Of a stretch of 64,000 nt of DNA, positions 34,283 through 44,620 are shown piece after piece (within the stretch, counting starts at the first letter, position 1; each line of letters opens with the position of its first letter). The position numbers and the translations under genes are program-made. The notes beneath the pieces were generated by a model. The model was not told where the DNA came from. It saw only the letters and a program-made list of their open reading frames with translations, and did not search any database. Source of the DNA: Sorex araneus (taxonomy: Eukaryota; Chordata; Mammalia; Eulipotyphla; Soricidae). The DNA is taken from the NCBI RefSeq assembly GCF_027595985.1, contig NC_073307.1:121747678-121811677 (forward strand). The letters are read 5' to 3'.

Positions 34283-34446
34283 GATGGGAGCCACAGTTAC
34301 AGTGGGTAGGGCACGTGCCTTGTATGCTGCTGACCCACGTTTACTCTCCATCACTCAACATGGTTTCTGAACACCATCAGCAATAAACCCTGAGCACAGA
34401 GCTAGGAGTATGCCCTGTGCACTGCCAGATGTGGCCCAAAAATTTA
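34283..34446 (+). mobile_element. SOR1-type SINE, decayed, seeding a microsatellite
   Basis: GGGAGCCACAGTTACAGTGG ... CAGATGTGGCCCAAAAATTT. The purine array begins in its A-rich tail. Confidence 0.65.
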
Positions 34447-34899
34447 AAAAGAAAGAAGAGAAGAGAAGAGAAGAGAAGAGAAGAGAAGAGAAGAGAAGAG
34501 AAGAGAAGAGAAGAGAAGAGAAGAGAAGAGAAGAGAAGAGAAGAGAAGAGAAGAGAAGAGGAGAGGAGAGGAGAGGAGAGGAGAGGAGAGGAGAGGAGAG
34601 GAGAGGAGAGGAGAGGAGAGGAGAGGAGAGGAGAGGGGAGGGGAGGGGAGGGGAGGGGAGGGGAGGGGAGGGGAGGGGAGGGGAGGGGAGGGGAGGGGAG
34701 GGGAGGGGAGGGGAGGGGAGAGGGAGGGGGAGGGGAGGGGAGGGGAGGGGAGGGGAGGAGGGGAGGGGAGGGGAGGGGAGGGGAGGGGAGAGGAGAGGAG
34801 AGGAGGGTAGAGGAGAGGAGGGGAGGGGAGGGGAGAGGAGGGGAGAGGAGAGGAGAGGAGGGTAGAGGAGAGGAGAGGAGAGGAGAGGAGAGGAGAGGA
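34447..34899. repeat. ~450-bp homopurine microsatellite, unit changing (AAGAG) to (GAGAG) to (GGGAG)
   Basis: 5-bp purine units on the plus strand, with only two isolated T bases near 34808 and 34863. The unit changes in blocks along its length. Long frames across it are low-complexity artefacts. Confidence 0.97.
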
Positions 34900-35404
34900 T
34901 ACTATAGGCATACTTCCATAAATTCGCCTACTGTGAGAAATAGTTCAGTGAACGCTTTGGTAGATGTTCACCATGTATCCAACTGTCTGTGCTTTTAGCA
35001 TATTTCAAACTTGGTGATTACTGAATGTAGAATATGTGTGGTCTCAGTTCCCCATATGTGGAATGAGACGCTTTCAGGCCGTGAGGACTGCAAAGCTAAG
35101 AAGGTCTGCTGCTGTGGAGGGCCTCTTCCTTGTGGAGTTTCCTCTCTCTCTTGGATCCACTTTATACCCAAGAGAATAGGCTGCCCGATCTACCTAAGGC
35201 CAAACCTGACCCCAGGATCTCTTTTCTTCCCTGGCTTCCCTGATGGCTGCTTTCTAGAGGCTCCTGTTCCGTCACTATGATAAACTCCTTTACCTAGGCT
35301 CCTCTCTGCTTAGGGCCCTCGCATAAACTTCGTGCCATTAATTCTTTCATTCAAACAGAGCATGTAGACAATGTCATGGAGATTGTCTCTATAAAGAAGA
35401 GTTT
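34900..35404. other. Unassigned sequence
   Basis: No feature recognised. Confidence 0.3.
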
Positions 35405-35550
35405 GGGGCCAGGGAGAGAGCTCAAAGGGCGTAGTGCACACTTTATATGTGAGAGGCCTGGGATGAATCCCCAACCTGTCAATCCCCAACTGCAAGACCA
35501 ACTCACTGGGAGTAGCCCCTGAGTACGCCTCGGTGTGACCCATAAACCAA
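35405..35550 (+). mobile_element. SOR1-type SINE, decayed
   Basis: GGGGCCAGGGAGAGAGCTCA ... CGGTGTGACCCATAAACC. Confidence 0.6.
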
Positions 35551-35884
35551 CAAGCACAATGTGTAACTTATCTCATGACAGGAGCTTACACAGCTATATT
35601 TTGACAGAGCGCATCTTTTCCCAATTTCCAAGCCTTTCCTAGTCCCACTCCACAAAAAAAATCGCCCAAAGTAAATCAAATGCATGAAAATGATGAGAAG
35701 TATCTGCACGACATTATTGGAGATCTGGATCCCAGCAGGAATAAGTCAGTTTCCCTTGCAGAGTCCCTGGTATTTGCACCAATCATATTTGAACTACTTT
35801 TGTTGAAAATAAATTACTTTTACTCTGCTTGCACAGATGTAAATGTTTCCATTTTTATTTATGTGGACGTTCTGTGACTTACAA

Positions 35885-36404
35885 TGTTGTATATGATGGT
35901 TTCCAACACCACAGCCAGGGTACTTTCTTCCTTCCCCCAAGAACCCCAACACCCCTCCCATGCAACCCCTGCTCCCACCATCAACAACTAAATTGTGTGA
36001 ATCAGTTCTCTCATTAAGTTGTCTGTGGATCTTTGTTGCTACCTCGCTGTGTATCTCTAAGTGCCAGGTTGAGGGAGATCATTCTGTATCTGTCACTTTT
36101 CTTCTGACTGACTTCACTCAGCAAGACATCCTGTTTCATTCATGTTGCTGTAAATTGCATTATTTTGTTCTTTCTTAGATCTGCACAGTATTCTATTGCA
36201 TATATATACCACAACTTCTTGATCCATTTATCCATAGTTGGACATTTGAGTTGTTTTCCAAATCATGGCTATCTTAATGGCTATTGCAATGCCGTAATGA
36301 ACATAAGTGTGTGTATGTCCCTTTGAATTAATGTTTTTGTGTTTGGGGGATAGATGCCAAGAAGTGGAATTACTGGGTCATATGGTAGTCCTATTCCTGT
36401 TTTT
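35885..36404 (-). mobile_element. Old L1 3' end and ORF2 end
   Basis: Antisense L1 landmarks: TTCTGACTGACTTCACTCAG, CACAGTATTCTATTGCATAT, GGGTCATATGGTAG. It probably resumes at about 36795 (AATAAATCCTCATATTGATT) after the insertion at 36405-36785. Confidence 0.7.
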
Positions 36405-36785
36405 AAAAATTATTTATTAATTGAATCACAGTGAGAAACACAGTTACAAAGTTGTTCGTGATTGGTTTTTAGTCATGCAATGTTCCCTTCACCCGTCCCT
36501 TTATCAGTGCACGTTTCCTGCCACCAATGTCACCAGTTTCCCTCCCCTCCCATCCCCCATGGCAGGCATTTTTCTTTAGCCCCCCCTCCCCGAACCCCAA
36601 CTCTCTTCTTTTAGCATTATGACTTGCAACACAGATACTGAAAGGTTATCGGGTATATCCCTTTACCTACTTTCAACATTCAGTTCCTCTTCAAAGTGAG
36701 CAGCTCCAACTATTATTGCCATAATGGTTCCTTTATCCTAACTGCCTTTTGCCCCTCACACAATTGTGGCAAGCTTCCAGTCCTT
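36405..36785 (-). mobile_element. Shrew L1 3' UTR inserted in an older L1
   Basis: Minus strand: poly(A), then GAATCACAGTGAGAAACACA, CACCCGTCCCTTTATCAGTG and AACACAGATACTGAAAGGTT. No clear target duplication found. Confidence 0.7.
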
Positions 36786-36849
36786 CTGGCCCCTATTTTT
36801 TTAATAAATCCTCATATTGATTTTCAGAGAAATGTTTCCCTTTGTAAGC

Positions 36850-37372
36850 ATTTATTATACTGCTCTTTAGCCACCTCATTCTCACGCCCAGTTTCATTCC
36901 CACTGCTCTGTGAACTCTACGGAGTCCAGCCTTTTTGCTTTTCTGCAGTCCTCACTGTCTAACCTTAGGAAGCTCCTTCCCCATCCCCCTACCATTCTCC
37001 ATTTTGCCATTCATAAAGTAGGTGTGACCTCTCCTCCTGGTTTCCCAATGATGTTAGAGGACAGTTTGCTAAAATTTCGCAAGTTTCAGACTTGAAGGCT
37101 TTGGTCAGTCCTGAGTCTCCGACTTACTGGTGTTGGGTAAGTACAGTAACTGACAGAACTGTTCAATAAATGGGAAATGGTGTGGAAAGCATCTTGCATG
37201 CTGCCTGGCCCTGCTGATGCTCAGAAAATAGAACAGGGTCCCCTGACTGCCCAAATGGAGGCTGCCCCTATTTAGTATAACTTGGTACACTTTGGGGTGG
37301 AGTGGGGGAGACTTTTAAATCATTATTCCTTTTTAAATGTTGATCTATGCATTTCAAAATAAATTTTAAGCT
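36850..37372. other. Unassigned sequence
   Basis: No feature recognised. Confidence 0.3.
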
Positions 37373-37950
37373 TAAAATTAGAAATTAAGCTCCTATTTTG
37401 CCCAGCAATACCACTCCTGGGAATATATCCCAGAGATGCAAAAAGATATAATAAAAATGACATCTGCAGCTATATGTTCATTGCAGCACTATTTACAATA
37501 GCCAGAATCTGGAAAAAAAACCTGAGTGCCCGAGAACAGATGACTGGTTAAAGAAACTTTGGTACATCTGTACACTGGAATACTATGCAGCTGTTAGAAA
37601 AGTCATAAAATTCACATATAGGTGGATCAACATGAAAAGCATCATGTTCAGTGAAATGAGTCAGAAAGCGAGGGACAGACATAGAAAAATTGCACTCATC
37701 TGTGGAATATAAAGTAAGAGAATGGGAGACTAACACCCAAGAATAGTAGAGATAACTACCAGGAGGATTGCTCCACGGCTTGGAAGTCGGCCTCGCATTC
37801 TGGGGAAAAAGCAGCTCAGATAGAGAACGGACCACCAAGCAAAGGGTGTTAGGAGGGCCTACTCGAGATAAGAGATGCGGGCTGAAAATAGACTATAGAC
37901 TGAACATGATGGCCACTTAATACCTCTATAGCAAAACACAACACCCAAAA

Positions 37951-37997
<47 letters not shown>

Positions 37998-38215
37998 ATG
38001 CCCCGTTACAGAGGCGGAGTGGGGTGGAGGGGGCAGGGTGGGGGTGGTGGTAGGGATGCTGGGACCATTGGTGGTGGAAAATGGGCACTGGTGGGGGGAT
38101 GGGTACTCACTCGATCATTGTATGACTGAAACGCAAGCATGAAAGTATGTAAGTCTATAAATGTATCTCACGGTGATTCACTAATAAAAAATAAATAAAT
38201 AATGTTAAGCCTGAA
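37373..38215 (+). mobile_element. Young L1 3' end, 5'-truncated
   Basis: Starts in ORF2 (TTAGAAATTAAGCTCCTATT) and runs through GTGGAATATAAAGTAAGAGA into a 3' UTR with a (GA)n run at 37957-37995, then GGTGATTCACTAATAAAAAA. No convincing target duplication. Confidence 0.85.
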
Positions 38216-38239
38216 TGGTAGCAATCTCTGACTCCAAAT

Positions 38240-38410
38240 GTTTTTATTTGTGTGTTTTTAGTCTACACTCAGCAATGTGTAGGGGAGCACATGACATCAG
38301 ACCATGTGCTCGGGCAACTATATGCAATTCCAGGGTTCTCACACCAGGATTCCAGCTGCAGCTGTGAGCTAGGCAAGTGCCTTAATCTTTGTACTATTTC
38401 TTTGGCCCAA
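38240..38410 (-). mobile_element. SOR1-type SINE, decayed
   Basis: CTACACTCAGCAATGTGTAG ... CTAGGCAAGTGCCTTAATCT ... TTTGGCCC. Confidence 0.5.
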
Positions 38411-38599
38411 TTTCATAGAAAGTTTATGAAAAGTACAGTTTGTGACTGCACAGTGAATTATTTTTTAGCGGTGGTAGAATGATAAACAAAGATCAAGTTC
38501 TTATTTTTTTTCTATTTTAAAAATCTTTATTTGGAATATTGCAGTTACCGTGCATTTACTATGCATTAGGTTTAGGGATTTCTCTTTATTTATTTAACT

Positions 38600-38752
38600 T
38601 TTTTGTTGAATCACTGTGAGATAGACCCTTACAAAGCTTTTTGTTATTGGATTTCAGTCATACAGTATTCCAGCACCCATCCCTCCACCAGTGTACATTT
38701 TGCAGCACCGCTTCCAACACTCAGGTTCGCTCTTCCCTCCTATCAGGCGCTT
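38600..38752 (-). mobile_element. L1 3' UTR end
   Basis: TTGAATCACTGTGAGATAGA ... CCATCCCTCCACCAGTGTAC. It leads straight into a microsatellite. Confidence 0.75.
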
Positions 38753-38860
38753 CTCTGTCTCTGTCTCTGTCTCTGTCTGTCTCTGTCTCTGTCTCTGTCT
38801 CTGTCTCTCTCTGTGTGTGGTCTCTCTATCTCTCTCTGTCTCTCTCTGTCTCTCTGTCTC

Positions 38861-38899
<39 letters not shown>

Positions 38900-38902
38900 G
38901 TC
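38753..38902. repeat. (TCTG)n / (TCTCTG)n then (TG)n microsatellite
   Basis: CTCTGTCTCTGT units to about 38860, then (TG)n to about 38898. It lies in the polypyrimidine part of a minus-strand L1 3' UTR. Confidence 0.95.
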
Positions 38903-38975
38903 CGTAAGAGGAAGTTTTTTTAATACTTGGGTATTGAAAGATGAAAGGCTCTGAAAGAAATGTACATTTCACATG

Positions 38976-38994
38976 GTGCCGCTAGGTGGCAGTC
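38976..38994 (+). promoter_or_regulatory. CTCF-like motif 1
   Basis: The core CCGCTAGGTGGCAG matches CCGCGNGGNGGCAG at 13 of 14 positions. By eye only; no matrix score. Confidence 0.55.
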
Positions 38995-39026
38995 AATGTT
39001 TGTTGCAGAATCCTGCGACTCCTGAC

Positions 39027-39045
39027 TGGCCAGCAGAGGGCCCAC
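39027..39045 (+). promoter_or_regulatory. CTCF-like motif 2
   Basis: TGGCCAGCAGAGGGCCCAC fits the consensus YGRCCASYAGRKGGCRSYR at 16 of 19 positions. Same orientation as motif 1, 51 bp away. Confidence 0.6.
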
Positions 39046-40069
39046 GTCCACCGCGTTTGGGAAGAGGATAGCCAAGAAGGAGACCAGGGGATATTTCTAA
39101 GAGGTATTGGTGGGTGGCGGTGAGGACACGTATTCTACCAGTGCAGGGCAAAGTCTGTTTAGCCAGGTGTCTGGGATATGCCTGTCTGGAGTCCTGGCTC
39201 TCCTAGGGTTACCCGCTGAACCACGCAGACCCTTCCCTCGCTGCATCTCACCAGCCCTCAGTTTCAAAGAGATGAGTGTTGCAGGGGCTATTGCCAAGAA
39301 CTCAGAGACGCCAGTCAGGGCTTGGCACACGGCAGAAGTCAATGACTGTCGAGAACGAAGCATTTTCATCTGCATCATCAACATCATCTTGGTTTGCTCT
39401 TTCCTTTCCCACATTCCCAGGAGGCCTCTGAAACTCGATCTTGAAACTCCAGTCCCCTGGCTGGCATGGTCTGAAAGCCCTTGGCACCTGACAGGGAGTC
39501 TTTGCAGAACAGCCGAGGAGGGACCCAGCTCTTCCAGTGGCCACTGTGCGAGTGAGAGTGCCCCAGATTCCACCTCTGTTCTGCACGCCTGTGTGAGTCA
39601 ATGCCCCTTTTGAAGCTGCAAAGTTCCCTAATGATGCATAGGGTCATGGGGGGGGGGGCGGGGTGTCCCTCCAGAGGCAGCTCTTCTCTTTTCCTAGCCT
39701 AGGGGAGCCCCAGTGACCTCTATGTTACCCTTTTCTCTGCATTTTCATAATGCCTGGCTGGCATCATGGAGGCCGGCCAGGCTGGTTTTTTGGCAGTGTT
39801 TGGCCAGGGCGGGGCAGTGAGTAGCGATGGGTGTTGGTTGCCAGGGCCGGGGAGAGACGGCATGTGAACACCAGGGGCCACTGCAGAGGGTCAGAGGCCT
39901 GAGAACAGTGTGGGGAGCTAGACTTGTGGCCCATTTTGCAGATTCCTCTATTGGGAGAGCAGCGTGCGGGCTGGCTGGAGGGGAAAAAAAGTTCCAGAAT
40001 AGAAGACCGGTGCTATCAACGTAGCTTCTTTATTTGCTTTGTTTTGGGGCCACACTAGCTTCTTCATTT

Positions 40070-40238
40070 GTTTTGTTTTGGGGGCCACATCCAGCAAGGC
40101 TCAGGGATTTGTGCTGGCTCTTTTCTCTGGGAGCACTCCTGGCGGTACTCTGGGGACCATATGGAATCCCAGGAACTGAACCAGGGTTGGCTGTGTGCCA
40201 GGCAAATGCCTTACCTGCTGCACTATTGCTCCAGCCCC
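40070..40238 (-). mobile_element. SOR1-type SINE in duplicated segment
   Basis: Same as 602-770, in copy 2 of the duplication. Confidence 0.8.
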
Positions 40239-40479
40239 TCAAACTAGCTTATTACAGGCCCTTTGTAGACAAGCCTGCCCTCAGTACCAGGCCTTGAGCA
40301 TGAAGGACTGGCATTTTGTGCCCCTCCTCTTTCTCACCTCCTGGAGTCCCCTTTATCCTCAGCTCCAATCGTATACCCCCTTGGAACTCCGTCCCAGCCC
40401 CACACCCTTGGTTTCCTTGGGGGAACCCCTGGAGCCCTGTATTCTCTGCCGATAGGACTCAACTCTAAACTGACACGGA

Positions 40480-40623
40480 GGGGCTGGAGAGATGGTCCAG
40501 GGGTCAGGCGCTTGCCCTGCTTGCAGCTGTGTTGGCCCAGAGCCTAGGTGGAATCCCCAAGCACCACCAGGAATAACCCCTGCACACAAAGCCAGGAACG
40601 CCCCACCCCCAAGCCCAAAACCG
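40480..40623 (+). mobile_element. SOR1-type SINE in duplicated segment
   Basis: Same as 1012-1155, in copy 2. Confidence 0.7.
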
Positions 40624-40736
40624 AGCAAAAAATAAAATGAACGTATATAGAGGGACCCCTCTCTGGTTGGAAACTTTGAGAGTACGAAGCGCGTTCTTTC
40701 TTCACCGATTCTTTTCTTTCTTTTAATATTCTTCGA

Positions 40737-40803
40737 TTGGGGGGCCACGCCCAGCGGTGCTCAGGAGCTGGTCCTGGCTCAGTGCTCAGGAATCACTCCT
40801 GAA
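40737..40803 (-). mobile_element. SOR1-type SINE fragment
   Basis: Tail half only: GGGGGGCCACGCCCAGCGGT to CAGGAATCACTCCTG. Confidence 0.6.
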
Positions 40804-40881
40804 AACAAATATATGTTCGTGTTGGTGCGTTTTTCTTTCCCCCATCCATTGGCCTACACCAGCAATATTTCTTCAGTCTCC

Positions 40882-40900
40882 CACGCCAGAGGTGGCGCTG
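40882..40900 (+). promoter_or_regulatory. CTCF-like motif 3 (core only)
   Basis: The core AGGTGGCGCTG is a full match to the right half of the consensus; the left half is poor. Confidence 0.4.
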
Positions 40901-40913
40901 CAGTACCAGATTC

Positions 40914-40932
40914 CTACCACAAGAGGGCGGCC
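40914..40932 (+). promoter_or_regulatory. CTCF-like motif 4
   Basis: CTACCACAAGAGGGCGGCC fits the consensus at 16 of 19 positions, with the classic CCACnAGRGGGC core. Same strand as the others. Confidence 0.6.
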
Positions 40933-41030
40933 CTCCATTTCCTTTTCTGTCTCTGGCTGGAAAATAGCCTGGAGTAAAACACAGGGCACCTTAGGCTGAA
41001 ATCTCATTATTTAGTTATTTAGCTATTTGG

Positions 41031-41241
41031 TGGGACTGGAGCAATAGCATAGCCAGTAGGGCGTTTACCTTGCAAGCGGCCCACCCGGGTTCGATTCTCC
41101 CGTCCCTCTCTTGGAGAGCCTGGCAAGCTACCCGTGGCATATTCGATATGCCAAAAACAGTAACAAGTCTCACAACGGAGACGTTACTGGTCCCCGCTAG
41201 AGCAAATTGATGAGCAACGGGATGCCAGTGCTACAGTGCTA
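41031..41241 (+). mobile_element. RTE-tailed SINE with target duplication
   Basis: SOR1-type head, GGCATATTCGATATGCC core, GAGACGTTACTGGTCCCC and (GTGCTACA)n tail. AGCTATTTGG at 41021 and 41243. Confidence 0.92.
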
Positions 41242-41252
41242 TAGCTATTTGG

Positions 41253-42309
41253 CGCAGCACTGGTATACCGCCCTGGGTTTTTCTTGTTTGTTTGGGTTGT
41301 TATTTTGTTTTTTGTCTTCTGTGTTTCTTGCAGTTTACAAATGTTTGTCTGTGGGATTTCAAGAGCGGATAGGGAAATTCAGGGGAATAGTATAACTCCC
41401 TAACCTCTTCCTTATCAGGTGTGCTTGGGCTGACTTTGGCTCCAGAGAGTCTGTATGTATGTTCCCTCCTGATTGTAGCCAGTCACGCATTACCTTCACA
41501 TGCATGGAACTAAATTCACATGCTCTTGATCAGAGAATTGCACTTGGCCAGGACCCAGAGATTTCCCAACCAACTGACGGAGACTCAGAGTTCAACCCAG
41601 TGCGATAAAGGCTGGTGAGCTTTCACATATTAAAGGAGAGAGAAAGTGCGGCTTGCTCGTTGATCTCTGCTCTAATCGAAGGCAGCTGTGAGGGAGCTGC
41701 TTGAGACCGGGGAGGCACAGAGGGTGTGAGTTCTGCTTAGAGTTCAGTCCAGCAGATGTCTCGCTGGATGGCGGCTCCTCAAGGGCGGTCTCCACCGTGA
41801 GCACGGCAAAGCTGCACTGCTACAGCTTGAACGTTGCGTGGCAAGTGGGTGTGCGGGTGGCGGTGGTGGTGGAATGGGGCGTGATGATAACACTGACTCA
41901 GTCAGTCACTGTAACTCAGTCACATTTGAGATTTTGTCCACTTGAACTAAAAGTGCCACCAAGCAAAAGGAACTTCTGCTGTGTTGAGAAGGGACGCGAA
42001 AAGGGATATGAATGTGACACCCAGACACATTGGTGTCTCCTCCAGGACATGGAGGAGAGCCGGAAGTAGGGCTCAGGAGGTGAGGAAGGCAGCCAGAGCC
42101 CAACAAGGGAGGAGGCTGGGAGAGGGGACGGTTGTGGGGATGGATTTGCTATCACATTTCCTGCTGCTGACACAGAGTGGCTATGGCAGGTGGTCTGAAG
42201 TGGCATGCCCTGGGGAGCTGTTTATTTCCTGTCAGGGGGGTATGTCAGAAATCTTATTCATCATTAGGACACATTTCAATTCTTTCTCCAAATCTGCTTG
42301 GTCATTTTT
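41253..42309. other. Unassigned sequence
   Basis: No gene or repeat recognised. Confidence 0.3.
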
Positions 42310-42652
42310 GTTTGTTTTTTAGGTTGGGAGCCACACCTGGTGATGCTCAGGGACTACTCCTGGCTCTGTGCTCAAAAATCACCAATGAATGGGGCTGGAG
42401 CAATAGTACAGCGGGTAGGGCATTTGCCTTGCATGCGGCCAACCCGGGTTCAATTCCCAGCATCCCATATGGTCCCCTGAGCACCACCAGGAGTAATTAC
42501 TGAGTGCAGAGCCAGGAGTAACCCCTGTACATTGCTGGGTGTGACCCAAAAAGCCAAAACAAAAAAAAATGAATCACCAATGGTGGTGCTTAGGGGATGC
42601 CAGGGATTGATGCCAGGTAAGTGCCCTACCTGCTGTACTGTCACTCCGACCC
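42310..42652 (-). mobile_element. SOR1-type SINE split by another SOR1 SINE
   Basis: The tail is at 42310-42387 (GGGAGCCACACCTGGTGATG) and the head at 42572-42652 (AAGTGCCCTACCTGCTGTAC). Confidence 0.85.
42391..42571 (+). mobile_element. SOR1-type SINE nested in the opposite-strand SINE
   Basis: Near-consensus (GGAGCAATAGTACAGCGGGT). Target duplication AATCACCAATG at 42377 and 42572. Confidence 0.92.
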
Positions 42653-42884
42653 TACAGAGTCATTTTTACGGTCCTTACTCTTCACTCATTCCTCAGTCTT
42701 TCATTCATTTCCTTAAATCTATCAAGTCTAATTGTTTCATAATTTGCATAGCAAAATCCAAAGTCTGGGTGGATCTTCATGGTTACCGGCTCTGCTGCGT
42801 CTCATGCAGGGTGCTCTGTTTCCTTGTAGGTGTGGGGATTCGGATAGGGCCCTTTTTCTCCGGAGTGTAATGATAACTCTACAT

Positions 42885-43138
42885 GGGCTGGAGCGATAGC
42901 ACAGTGGTAGGGCGTTTGCCTTGCAAGTGGCCAACCCAAGTTTGATTCCTCCGCCCCTCTCGGAGAGCCTGGCAAGCTACCGAGAGTATCCCACCTGCAC
43001 GGCAGAACCTGGCAAGCTACCCATGGCGTATTCGATATGCCAAAAAAACAGTAACAACAAGTCTTATGATGGAGACGTTACTGGTGCCCACTCGAGCAAA
43101 TCAATGAGCAACAGGATGACAGTGACAGTGACAGTGAC
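42885..43138 (+). mobile_element. RTE-tailed SINE, near full length
   Basis: Head GGGCTGGAGCGATAGCACAG, core GCGTATTCGATATGCC, tail GGAGACGTTACTGGTGCCCA, then GACAGTGACAGTGACAGTGA. Confidence 0.93.
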
Positions 43139-43145
43139 ATGAGCT

Positions 43146-43508
43146 AGCGTGAGGAAGCAGGAAGGATGTGGGGTGGCTTCGACCAGGCGCCAAGACATAG
43201 TGCTAATATTGCAGGGTCCCCTTTACGTTCAAATGCAGGTCCCCTGCCAGAGCCTCAGCCCACCCTGCCAGTCTCGCTTCTGATTCCTGCATCCTGCGAA
43301 GTCAGTCTCAGCGCTCAGACAACTACTTTTTCCTTCTAAAAAAAAAAGTCTGCGTCTGACTCTCTAAAGCTAAAAGTGACTTTCAGACACTTCTCTTTGT
43401 TGCTTCCTCAACAGACACACCACAAAGATGGTGCGGGCTTGGTTCCAGACCCATAAAGCAACATCACAATAAAGTGAGCCGCAGAGCATTTTTGGTATCT
43501 CAGTACCT
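43146..43508. other. Unassigned sequence
   Basis: No feature recognised. Confidence 0.3.
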
Positions 43509-43522
43509 AAAGAGTTGTGTAG

Positions 43523-43702
43523 GGGCTGGAGCGATAGCACAGCGGGTAGGGCATTTGCCTTGCACGCGGCCGACCCAGGTTCTAATCCCAGCATCCCATA
43601 TGGTCCCCTGAGCACCGCCAGGGGTAATTCCTGAGTGAAGAGCCAGGAGTAACCCCTGTGCATCGACGGGTGTGACCCAAAAACCAAAAAAAAAAGAAAA
43701 GA
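43523..43702 (+). mobile_element. SOR1-type SINE, young
   Basis: Consensus-like. AAAGAGTTGTGTAG at 43509 and 43703 is the target duplication. Confidence 0.95.
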
Positions 43703-43944
43703 AAAGAGTTGTGTAGTCACTGTGTTGTAATCCACTTAGGGTGCAATAGAAGGGTGTCAATAGAAATAGATGTACAGCTCATTAAAATTTCTTTTTTTCA
43801 AAAAATATTCTTGATTTCTAAAAAAAAAAAATTAGCTAGCATTTGAGCCTTCACCCATCATGCTTTCTCACTGGTGGAGGATCTTATAAAAAACACTTGT
43901 AGTCAAATAACACAAGGCATGCTGGTAGAGGGGTGTTGTTACTG

Positions 43945-44050
43945 TTATTTTTATCACTGTCACTGTCATCCCATTGCTCATCGATTTGTTCGAGCGGGCA
44001 CCAGTAATGTCTCTCATTGAGAGACTTATTGTTACTGTTTTTGGCATGTT
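43945..44050 (-). mobile_element. RTE-tailed SINE, 5'-truncated
   Basis: Tail on the minus strand: GCCCGCTCGAACAAATCGAT, GAGCAATGGGATGACAGTGA. It reaches into the core at GCCAAAAACAGTAACAATAA. Confidence 0.82.
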
Positions 44051-44401
44051 GTTTTTATAGTTTTATTTATTTTGGTTTACAATATGATAAATAACGGTTT
44101 TTCATGGATATAATTCAAGAGTTATTATTACTGTCTTGTCTGGGCTTTGCTGATCTCATTTTGCTCAGGGGCTAACATCTCAGTGAATCTGGGATTTATG
44201 CAGAGTCTCCAATTTGACCTTCCCGTCCCCCTGTAAGGTGCGATAGCGTTACAGAGTGCCTCCCTTCTGGATCTTAGCAGAACCAGAGCCATTCTAGGTT
44301 CTGGGCTGTGTGTCATCTCCAGGAACTGTGACCATTGCTCCCAGGTACCCACTTGAACTGGGCTTCACTTGCCCTTCCTTGAAGCATCTGCTGCTGACTG
44401 A
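44051..44401. other. Unassigned sequence
   Basis: No feature recognised. Confidence 0.3.
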
Positions 44402-44620
44402 AAAAGTATTTTATTTTACTTTATTTTAATTTTTTTGAATCACCATGAGATTCAGTTACAAAGCTTTTACATTTGAGTTTCAATCATACAATGATTGGAC
44501 ACCCGTCCCTCCACCAGTGTACATTTTCCACCACCAATGTCCCCAGCATCCCCTCCCCCATCCCACCTCTCGCCCTGCCTCTGTGGCAGACAGCTTCCCT
44601 CTTTCTCTCTAGAAAAGCAT
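44402..44620 (-). mobile_element. L1 3' UTR end, 5'-truncated
   Basis: Poly(A) at the left, then TTGAATCACCATGAGATTCA, ATTTTCCACCACCAATGTCC, GCCTCTGTGGCAGACAGCTT. Confidence 0.85.

Larger units (their letters stand above)
39470..40688. repeat. Duplicated segment, copy 2 (matches 1-1220)
   Basis: Direct-orientation partner of 1-1220, 39.5 kb away. Even SINE sequence inside it (40070-40238 minus, 40480-40623 plus) is identical between copies, so the event is very recent or is an assembly artefact. Confidence 0.9.

Noticed and set aside
34410..34998. Long open frames (151-193 codons, both strands) rich in Arg/Glu/Gly or Ser/Pro/Leu
   Set aside because: They are translations of the purine microsatellite; every frame is open because the array lacks stop codons.
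39097..39647. Overlapping frames up to 168 codons around 39.1-39.6 kb as an exon
   Set aside because: GC-rich sequence gives open frames on both strands. No protein family, and no consistent splice sites were seen.
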